9,467 nt of DNA, from the NCBI GenBank assembly GCA_013297585.1, contig JAAFHG010000118.1:1-9467 (forward strand), written 5' to 3'. The translations under genes were made by a program, and so were the position numbers. Under the pieces are notes generated by a model that worked only from the letters and a program-made list of their open reading frames with translations, did not search any database and had not been told where the DNA came from. This document shows, piece after piece, positions 1 through 5,993 of the stretch (positions are counted from its first letter, which is position 1; the number at the start of each line of letters is the position of its first letter). The stretch comes from Chitinophagales bacterium (GTDB lineage: Bacteria > Bacteroidota > Bacteroidia > Chitinophagales > Chitinophagaceae).

Positions 1-562
1 GTTCTACAGAAGTACCCATTGCGTATTGGTTATTTTCGCAAATGAATACCACTGGTAATTTCCAAGTCATAGCCATGTTAAACGTTTCGTGTAACATACC
101 TTGTCTTGATGCACCATCACCAAAAAAACAAAGACATACATTATCTGTTCCTTTATATTTTTCAGCAAATGCTAAACCTGCACCTGTACCTATTTGCGCT
201 CCAACAAGCCCATGACCACCAAAAAAATAATTGTCTTTACTAAAGAAGTGCATACTACCACCTTTACCCTTAGAGCAACCAGTAGCTTTACCATACAATT
301 CAGCCATACACTCATTGGCTGTCATACCTTTTGCTAGGCCTAAACCGTGGTCACGATAAGCAGTAATAAAAGGATCTGAATGTTGTGTAGCCGTCATACA
401 ACCCGCTGCTAAAGCTTCTTGGCCTATATAAGCGTGGAAGAAACCACGAATTTTACCAGCCATCTTATACATTTCCTCAGCCTTTAATTCAAACTGACGT
501 ATTAACTGCATTACCTCGTACCAATACAGGTAAGTTTCTTTAGAAAATTTAGTTTGTGCCAT
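1..562 (-). CDS. pdhA: Pyruvate dehydrogenase E1 component, alpha subunit (N-terminal 187 residues; runs off the left edge)
   Basis: This is the thiamine diphosphate-dependent E1 alpha subunit of the pyruvate dehydrogenase complex, which decarboxylates pyruvate and passes the acetyl group to the E2 lipoyl domain in the cytoplasm. Translating the minus strand from the ATG at 562-560 gives a protein beginning MAQTKFSKETYLYWYEVMQL. Visible family motifs are IRQFE near residue 22, GFFHAYIGQEA at 40-50, TAYRDHG at 67-73 (the Arg and His of the cofactor site), KGKGGSMH at 98-105, and the ThDP/Mg signature starting with GDG at 148-150 and ending with NN at 177-178. The last complete codon is Glu187, and the rest of the gene lies outside the window. 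The E1 alpha family is usually about 330-360 residues, so roughly half is present. The other 2-oxoacid dehydrogenase E1 alpha subunits are related, but the motif spellings fit the pyruvate enzyme best. A probable -7 promoter element lies just upstream. Confidence 0.93.
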   Translation of the reverse strand, partial: MAQTKFSKETYLYWYEVMQLIRQFELKAEEMYKMAGKIRGFFHAYIGQEALAAGCMTATQHSDPFITAYRDHGLGLAKGMTANECMAELYGKATGCSKGKGGSMHFFSKDNYFFGGHGLVGAQIGTGAGLAFAEKYKGTDNVCLCFFGDGASRQGMLHETFNMAMTWKLPVVFICENNQYAMGTSVE

Positions 563-963
563 ACAAAAATTTGAGGTGCAAATATATGCGTTGTACCAAT
601 ACAATTTTATCCAAGATTTTCACTTGAATTTTAATACAGATTGATAGCGTTTTAATGTTGATAATTAACTGATTATTTGAAATTAATGGTTGAACAATGG
701 TACAGACTATTGAGAAAATAACATTTTACGCTTGTCGAAATACGTACTGTGTTTTTTAAGTACATAAATAGGCAACTTTATGTTTTGGTAAGTGTTTGTA
801 GATATTGCACTGATGATTGTATAATACGTAGCAGCTAGTGAGTAACGCTATAGTTGCAGAGCGATAAGAACGTACAAGTAGGTACCTCGCAAGCTCAGCA
901 TAAACTTGCATCAGAAGATGAAAAGCGTTACAAATGCTGGTTTTAAAAAGAAATAAAAGAATT
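563..963. other. Intergenic region between the divergent pdhA and VWA genes
   Basis: About 400 bases separate the two divergent genes. The left end holds the likely pdhA -7 element. The rest shows no convincing gene, tRNA, long repeat or strong hairpin. Only short inverted repeats are visible, for example GCAAG at 887-891 with CTTGC at 905-909, and GTACT/AGTAC around 743-762. The stretch from about 820 to 930 is visibly richer in G and C than its surroundings. I see no exact TAnnTTTG element in plus orientation for the VWA gene. The region could hold a regulatory RNA or a decayed gene, but nothing in the sequence shows either. Confidence 0.5.
579..586 (-). promoter_or_regulatory. Probable Bacteroidota -7 promoter element for pdhA
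   Basis: On the minus strand this reads TATATTTG, an exact match to the Bacteroidota -7 consensus TAnnTTTG. It lies 16 bases before the pdhA ATG, implying a very short leader. The upstream TTG partner is not well placed: candidates lie 15 and 25 bases away rather than about 17-23. Only the -7 element is therefore called. Confidence 0.4.
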
Positions 964-2061
964 ATGATAGGTAACAGATTTATAAAATTTAATCCAAAGG
1001 AGAATGGACAAACTAAGTTTGAACAAATGTTGGATTTATTTACTCAATTGCTTACTTACACAAATGGTGATGCAAGCGAGGCTTTGAGTTGGATGAATGA
1101 ATTGGACAAAAAATACCAATTTACTACGAGCGAATATGGTATGGGCGATTTTATTGAAGACCTGAAAGCGAATGGCTACTTGCAAGAAAACCCTGCTGAC
1201 GGCAGCATGAAAATTACCGCCAAAAGTGAGCAAAGTATAAGAAAACGTAGCCTTGAAGAGATTTTTGGTAAGCTGAAAAAGAGCAAAAGTGGTAATCATC
1301 AAACATTTAAACCGGGTCAAGGTGATGAGATAAACCCTGAAACGCGACCGTTTCAATTTGGTGATACTTTAGAGCAAATTGACTTTACTGAGAGCATTAG
1401 AAATGCGCAAATAAATCATGGTGTTGAGAGTTTTAGAATGCAAGAAGACGACTTGCAAATACGTGAGACAGATTTTAAAACGCAGACTTCTACGGTGTTG
1501 ATGATTGATATTTCGCACTCGATGATTTTGTATGGCGAAGACAGAATTACGCCTGCTAAAAAAGTAGCGATGGCTTTGAGTGAACTGATACAAACCAAAT
1601 ATCCAAAAGATACGATTGATATAGTGGTATTTGGCAATGATGCGTGGACGATTGAAATAAAGGATTTGCCTTACTTGCAAGTGGGGCCGTACCATACCAA
1701 TACAGTTGCAGGGCTTGAGCTAGCCATGGATTTGCTGCGCAGAAGAAAGAACCCTAACAAGCAGATATTTATGATTACCGATGGCAAACCTACTTGCTTA
1801 AAGATTGGTGGTAAATATTATAAAAATAGTTTTGGGCTAGATAGAAAGGTGGTGAACCGTTGCATTAACCTAGCAGCACAATGTAAAAAACTCAAAATAC
1901 CTATAACAACCTTTATGATAGCCAGCGACCCTTACCTACAAAGCTTTGTGCAAGAGTTTACTGAAATGAATAATGGCAAAGCCTTTTTTGCCAGCTTAGA
2001 TAAACTGGGTGCGTTTATTTTTAAGGATTTTGAGAGCGGAAAGAGAAAGACAGTGTATTAG
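964..2061 (+). CDS. VWA (von Willebrand factor type A) domain protein, CoxE-like
   Basis: This is a probably cytoplasmic, metal-binding VWA-domain protein; no signal peptide or membrane segment is visible. Proteins of this kind commonly act with MoxR or magnesium-chelatase-like AAA+ ATPases to remodel or activate other proteins. Numbering from the ATG at 964 gives 365 residues. Residues 1-110 are a helical region containing the conserved stretch RSLEEIFGKLKKSK (95-108). Residues about 175-345 form the VWA fold, with an intact metal site: D182-x-S184-x-S186 in IDISHSM, a Thr in HTNT (244-247), and D273 in ITDGKP. An in-frame ATG at 934 would add ten residues (MLVLKRNKRI). I prefer 964 because family members, as I recall them, start MIGxRFxKF. 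No AAA+ partner gene is next to it here, and its exact substrate is unknown. Its stop codon overlaps that of the convergent glycosyltransferase. Confidence 0.85.
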   Translation: MIGNRFIKFNPKENGQTKFEQMLDLFTQLLTYTNGDASEALSWMNELDKKYQFTTSEYGMGDFIEDLKANGYLQENPADGSMKITAKSEQSIRKRSLEEIFGKLKKSKSGNHQTFKPGQGDEINPETRPFQFGDTLEQIDFTESIRNAQINHGVESFRMQEDDLQIRETDFKTQTSTVLMIDISHSMILYGEDRITPAKKVAMALSELIQTKYPKDTIDIVVFGNDAWTIEIKDLPYLQVGPYHTNTVAGLELAMDLLRRRKNPNKQIFMITDGKPTCLKIGGKYYKNSFGLDRKVVNRCINLAAQCKKLKIPITTFMIASDPYLQSFVQEFTEMNNGKAFFASLDKLGAFIFKDFESGKRKTVY

Positions 2062-2891
2062 ATTGAGTTTGATTGCTTAAATTTTAAAAGTTGCTTATGT
2101 TGCTTTTTTGCCTTTACCCAAATAACAAGATTATTTGGCAACAATAAAAATAACAAAGGCCTAATTGAACCTAGGGCATTTACTAAATTTTTATTCTTAA
2201 TATTATAAATAACAGATAGTTTAACACTCCGCCAAATAAAGAGCTTATTGTTAAAATAAGTAGCTTGGGCAAAATGCTTTCTTTTTTCAATTAACGGTTC
2301 TTGTAAGTTTTCAAAGTTCGTAACTCTCATTAATCTAATCCATAATTCGAAATCTTCAGGTGATGGGTAGTTTTCGTTATATGGATATTCTATTAATAAA
2401 GCTTTCTTTATCATCACAGAAGGATGTATTATAGGACAGTCATTTTTGAAAGCTTGCTTTATTGCTGCATCAAATTGCGGCTTAGTGAGTATTGAAAATG
2501 GTTCACCATTTTCGTTTATTTCGTATGCGTTTGTACCAAGTATACCTATTTGAGGATTTGAACTTAGAAAATCAATTTGCTTCGCTAATCTTGTAGGCAA
2601 CATGATATCATCAGCATCAATCCTAGCAACATATTCACCTTTTGCGTAAGTAACACCGTAATTAAGACAATATGGTAAGCCGTGATGTGATAATTGTAAC
2701 AGAACAACATTATTCTTAAAAAGCGGCAATAAAGACTTAATAATATCTATAGATGTATCATTAGATCCGTCGTCAATAATTATTAATTCCCAGTTAGTAA
2801 AAGTTTGATTAAAGATGCTATTTAAGCAATCTTTAATGTACTTTTCTGAATTATAAACAGGTAATAATATACTAATAGCTACACAAAACAT
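2058..2891 (-). CDS. Family 2 glycosyltransferase
   Basis: This is a GT-A fold sugar transferase of family GT2, which uses a nucleotide-sugar donor to build surface polysaccharide or glycolipid at the inner face of the cytoplasmic membrane. Starting at the ATG at 2891-2889, the product is 277 residues. It opens directly into the first strand, ISILLPVYN (6-14). Further motifs are IIDDGSND (38-45), ARIDADD with the metal-binding DxD (89-95), and ED at 179-180 within SPEDFELW, the likely catalytic base. Residues about 240-260 are hydrophobic and may associate with the membrane. The open frame extends upstream to a TTG at 2903, but the ATG places the start correctly for the fold. The gene lies 84 bp downstream of the flippase gene on the same strand, so the two probably form one transcription unit. 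Donor and acceptor sugars cannot be deduced. Confidence 0.9.
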   Translation of the reverse strand: MFCVAISILLPVYNSEKYIKDCLNSIFNQTFTNWELIIIDDGSNDTSIDIIKSLLPLFKNNVVLLQLSHHGLPYCLNYGVTYAKGEYVARIDADDIMLPTRLAKQIDFLSSNPQIGILGTNAYEINENGEPFSILTKPQFDAAIKQAFKNDCPIIHPSVMIKKALLIEYPYNENYPSPEDFELWIRLMRVTNFENLQEPLIEKRKHFAQATYFNNKLFIWRSVKLSVIYNIKNKNLVNALGSIRPLLFLLLPNNLVIWVKAKKQHKQLLKFKQSNSI

Positions 2892-2975
2892 GCAAGTCCT
2901 CAATTAATTAACAATGATACATTCTCAAATCCACTTAACCAAGTTGTGCTAGAGTTGTGATTTTTCTGTTCACAG

Positions 2976-4358
2976 CTATTTAAACCTAACGTTCAATAAT
3001 TGCTTAGCAAATTGTTGAAGTAAATTTTTATTTATAAAATAAAACAATAAAAAACTCACAATCATAAATAATATCTCAACAAAAATATTATCCGCAAAAA
3101 GTGACAGCGAAAACACGACGAAAAGACAAACTAAACCAATAAATGGTTTCGGATGGAGGTTTATTTTCTGATATTTTTTTAAATAATGTATTCTAATGCC
3201 ACAAATTAGTAAAAAACCAATAGCTGTACCTAAAGCAGGTGCGTATAAACCAATAGTTGCGATGGTGTATTGCGTAAAAAAAAGGTTTAAAATAGCACCT
3301 AAAATGGTACTAATAAGAATGATTGGGGTTTTCTTTTCGGCTAGAAAAAATACTGCAAAAAATGCACACAAATTTGTTAGTATGATTCCAATTACTATTA
3401 GTGGAACTAGTTTATATGCGCTTGAATATATATTCGAAAACAATAGATTAACCATCAGCTTGCTAAAACTAACTATTACTATAGCAATTGTGAGTTGCAT
3501 TTGAAAATAATTTCTAAAAATGGTATTAAACTCAGATTTGTTTTTAAGTTTTGTCGCTGTTTTAAACACAATGTCCTGAATAAACAATAAAAAAATTGAA
3601 TTTAGTAATATTAATAAAGATGGTATGCGTGCTGCAACCGCATAGCTTGCATTATAGCTAACACCAAGGTTTATGGTAATTATATATCTATTAGCAAGAT
3701 TTACCATCCACCAACTGATAGTATTTGGAATAAGCGGTATAGAAAATTTAAGTAATTTTTTTATAAGATTGTAATCAAAAGATCCAATAAATATTATTTT
3801 ATACAATTGCAATTTGTAGATAAGAATAACAAAAGTTACTAAGTTGGAAATGATATATGCTACAGCAATACTATTTAAGGTGATATTTTTAAAAAAAAAG
3901 AGCAAAAAAGTAACTATTAAAATTCCAAAGCTATTTGCAAATGCTGACATTGTATACACAGCCATTTTGTTTAGACTTCTGGCAATAAACTGAAATAACA
4001 ATGGGAAAGAAGATGAAAATAAAGCAAATAAAAATATAATATTTAAATGTAATATTTTATAATAAAACATTGTTATAGCAATTACTAAAAACAGCAAGTG
4101 AGAGAAAAAACTAAAATAAATAACTGTTTTTATTAGATTTTGGGGGTTCTCAAAGTGCCAACGATAATAAGCTTCTTCTATTTGTAATGTAATAATAGGT
4201 ATCAATAAACTTAAACTACTTAGAAAAAGATCATACTCACCTAGTTCGTTTTTAGATAAAAAGAAAGACAGGATAGGTAAGAACGTAAAGGAGATAAGCC
4301 TAGGTATGAAAGTGCCAAAAAAGTAGTATGTAATCTTAGTTTTATCGTTACTAATCAT
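2976..4358 (-). CDS. Polysaccharide/lipopolysaccharide flippase (Wzx-like, MOP superfamily)
   Basis: This is an integral membrane protein of 460 residues, the usual size for Wzx/RfbX-type exporters that flip lipid-linked oligosaccharide repeat units across the inner membrane. The sequence is a succession of about 12-14 hydrophobic segments separated by short basic loops. It begins with the family-typical N-terminus, in which ITYYFFGTFIPRLISF (9-24) leads into the first helix. A second hallmark is KFSIPLIPNTISWWMVNLANR at about residues 204-224, matching the start of the second repeat in this family. The start is an ATG at 4358-4356. The gene is markedly AT-rich, with long A and T runs on both strands, unlike the neighbouring SPFH and peptidase genes. 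The downstream partner is a family 2 glycosyltransferase. No polymerase or further glycosyltransferases are visible, so the exported glycan is unknown. Confidence 0.85.
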   Translation of the reverse strand: MISNDKTKITYYFFGTFIPRLISFTFLPILSFFLSKNELGEYDLFLSSLSLLIPIITLQIEEAYYRWHFENPQNLIKTVIYFSFFSHLLFLVIAITMFYYKILHLNIIFLFALFSSSFPLLFQFIARSLNKMAVYTMSAFANSFGILIVTFLLFFFKNITLNSIAVAYIISNLVTFVILIYKLQLYKIIFIGSFDYNLIKKLLKFSIPLIPNTISWWMVNLANRYIITINLGVSYNASYAVAARIPSLLILLNSIFLLFIQDIVFKTATKLKNKSEFNTIFRNYFQMQLTIAIVIVSFSKLMVNLLFSNIYSSAYKLVPLIVIGIILTNLCAFFAVFFLAEKKTPIILISTILGAILNLFFTQYTIATIGLYAPALGTAIGFLLICGIRIHYLKKYQKINLHPKPFIGLVCLFVVFSLSLFADNIFVEILFMIVSFLLFYFINKNLLQQFAKQLLNVRFK

Positions 4359-4488
4359 GTAATTATTATTAAAACGAGGGTATTTTCTGCCTTGTTAATA
4401 TCATTCAACAATAAAACTATTATTTTTTTCTTATAAAACATTTATGTCAATATTTAATTTGCTACTTTACACCTCAAAATAATCAGCC
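4359..4488. promoter_or_regulatory. Divergent promoter region between flippase and SPFH gene
   Basis: These 130 bases must contain the start signals for the flippase gene (minus) and the SPFH gene (plus). In plus orientation, TTAATTTG at 4454-4461 differs from the -7 consensus TAnnTTTG at one position and lies 27 bases before the SPFH ATG. No equally good element is seen in minus orientation. The assignment rests mainly on gene arrangement. Confidence 0.35.
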
Positions 4489-5421
4489 ATGTCGAATTTA
4501 TTAAGTCTTTGGTGGGTAGTTGCACTTATTGCCATCGCTTTCAGCGGCCTAGTTACTGTAAATCAAGGCACCATTTCTGTAATTACTATGTTTGGTAAAT
4601 ATCAACGTATTCTTACGCCTGGTTTACGCTTTAAAATTCCTTTAATTGAGCAAATTTACAAACGCATTAGTGTACAAAACAGGTCAGTAGAGCTTGAATT
4701 TCAAGCAGTTACTATTGATCAAGCGAATGTGTATTTTAAAAGCATGTTGTTGTATTCTGTACAAAATGAAAGTGAGGAAACCATTAAAAAAGTAGCCTTT
4801 AAATTTATTAGCGACAAAGATTTAATGCAGGCACTAATTCGTACGGTTGAAGGTTCTATTCGTGCATTTGTTGCTACAAAAAGGCAAGCTGAAATTTTAA
4901 CGGCTAGAAGCGAAATTGTAGAATATGTAAAAGAACAAATTGACCATTCGCTAGAAGAATGGGGCTATCATTTGCAGGATTTACAGATTAATGATATCAC
5001 TTTTGACAAGGCTGTAATGGAAAGCATGAGCAAAGTAGTAGCGAGTAATAACTTAAAAGCTGCTGCTGAAAATGAAGGTCAGGCATTGCTAATTACTAAA
5101 ACCAAAGCGGCTGAGGCTGAAGGTAATTTTATAAAAATTTCGGCTGAGGCTGAAAAAGAAGCGGCTCGCCTACGTGGCCAAGGTGTGGCTTTGTTTAGAG
5201 AAGAAGTTGCACGTGGTATGAGTCAAGCGGCTGAACAAATGAAGCAAGCAAACCTTGATACGAACGTAATTTTGTTTAGTATGTGGACAGAAGCCATTAA
5301 AAACTTTGCGGAGTACGGTAAAGGCAACGTGATATTCTTAGATGGTAGCGTTGATGGAATGGATAAAACTATGAAACAAGTTATGGGGATGCTAAAAGCT
5401 AAAGACATTAAAAATGACTAA
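4489..5421 (+). CDS. SPFH / Band 7 domain membrane protein (stomatin/prohibitin-like)
   Basis: This is a 310-residue membrane-anchored scaffold protein of the SPFH (stomatin, prohibitin, flotillin, HflK/C) superfamily. Such proteins oligomerise on the inner membrane and organise membrane domains or modulate membrane proteases. Residues 6-24 form one hydrophobic N-terminal anchor. The Band 7 domain follows at about 22-210, with the family spelling NQGTISVITMFGKYQRILTPG (25-45) and FKIPLIEQ (48-55). Residues about 185-255 are rich in Ala, Glu and Lys (for example KTKAAEAEG and SAEAEKEAARLRGQG) and should form the helical or coiled-coil section. The C-terminus is soluble. The start is the ATG at 4489, directly before the anchor. 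Neither an NfeD-like partner nor a second SPFH gene is adjacent. The gene ends shortly before a strong terminator, so it is probably transcribed alone. The specific role is not known. Confidence 0.88.
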   Translation: MSNLLSLWWVVALIAIAFSGLVTVNQGTISVITMFGKYQRILTPGLRFKIPLIEQIYKRISVQNRSVELEFQAVTIDQANVYFKSMLLYSVQNESEETIKKVAFKFISDKDLMQALIRTVEGSIRAFVATKRQAEILTARSEIVEYVKEQIDHSLEEWGYHLQDLQINDITFDKAVMESMSKVVASNNLKAAAENEGQALLITKTKAAEAEGNFIKISAEAEKEAARLRGQGVALFREEVARGMSQAAEQMKQANLDTNVILFSMWTEAIKNFAEYGKGNVIFLDGSVDGMDKTMKQVMGMLKAKDIKND

Positions 5422-5443
5422 ACTATAAAGATAAAAACTACAT

Positions 5444-5482
5444 AAAAAAGCACATAGGAATTAAAAATCTATGTGCTTTTTT
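5444..5482. terminator. Bidirectional intrinsic terminator between SPFH gene and dinB-like gene
   Basis: A perfect 14-bp inverted repeat is present: AAAAAAGCACATAG at 5444-5457 and CTATGTGCTTTTTT at 5469-5482, with an 11-base loop. The core GCACATAG stem is flanked by A-tracts and T-tracts, so either strand produces a hairpin followed by a U-run. It starts 22 bases after the SPFH stop codon and ends one base before the DinB-like stop codon, so it can serve both convergent transcripts. Confidence 0.92.
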
Positions 5483-5483
5483 A

Positions 5484-5993
5484 TTACAAGTATCTCTCAA
5501 TCAAAATTTTCTTATGATGCTCATTGTGACCAAATAAGATGTAAGCCAATGCATTTACCGTAACACGGTTGTCACTCGCTTTACCTCCTTGCTGTAAATC
5601 TGCTGCTGTTAATGAGGTTAAAAACAAATCAGTAGATTGTCTTAGTAAACTAAATTCAAGTTTTAAATCTGCAAAACTTCTATGGCTTGCAGGTGCTGCT
5701 TCTGCATAATTATTCTCGTCAAAGCCAGATAAAGCAACCGTATCTTTTCTTGCAAATGTTAAGGCTCTAAATGTAAAAATGCGTTCAGTATCAATCATAT
5801 GTTGCAATAATTGCTTTACCGTCCATTTGCCTTCTGCATAAGCAAAGTCAGCTTTTACATCAGGTATCGCATTCAAGAAACTTAAAAAATCTGCTGAATG
5901 ATTGGTAATCAATTCTTCAATTGAATTGCCCTGCGCAGCATTTACATAACCTTGCGCATAATCGCTAAAATCACCAATTTGAGGACGAGCCAT
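5484..5993 (-). CDS. DinB-superfamily protein (DinB_2-like, putative metal-dependent transferase/hydrolase)
   Basis: This is a 169-residue cytoplasmic four-helix-bundle protein of the DinB/YfiT-like superfamily. Some members are metal-dependent thiol transferases, for example those using bacillithiol or mycothiol, and many have no known reaction. Visible marks are GKWTVKQLLQHMIDTERI (55-72), carrying the first metal-ligand His at 65, and GHNEHHKKILIERY (155-168), carrying His156, His159 and His160, which supply the remaining ligands. The spacing and the length fit the family, and the metal site appears intact. The start is the ATG at 5993-5991, which shares one base with the TAA of the upstream S8 peptidase gene (TAATG). 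Translation is therefore probably coupled to the protease. The gene is not the SOS polymerase dinB of Escherichia coli. The substrate is unknown. Confidence 0.88.
   Translation of the reverse strand: MARPQIGDFSDYAQGYVNAAQGNSIEELITNHSADFLSFLNAIPDVKADFAYAEGKWTVKQLLQHMIDTERIFTFRALTFARKDTVALSGFDENNYAEAAPASHRSFADLKLEFSLLRQSTDLFLTSLTAADLQQGGKASDNRVTVNALAYILFGHNEHHKKILIERYL

Noticed and set aside
756..911. A 51-codon open frame on the minus strand starting at an ATG at 911
   Set aside because: It has no recognisable family features, no promoter or neighbouring partner, and an odd composition (many Tyr, Cys and His). A frame of this length can arise by chance.
2070..2120. Repeated TTGCTT units near the glycosyltransferase end as a terminator or repeat array
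   Set aside because: They encode the Lys/Gln-rich C-terminus, are irregular, and form no stable hairpin.
5108..5155. Short direct repeat CGGCTGAGGCTGAA in the SPFH gene
   Set aside because: It only reflects the repeated Ala-Glu codons of the helical section, not a mobile or regulatory repeat.
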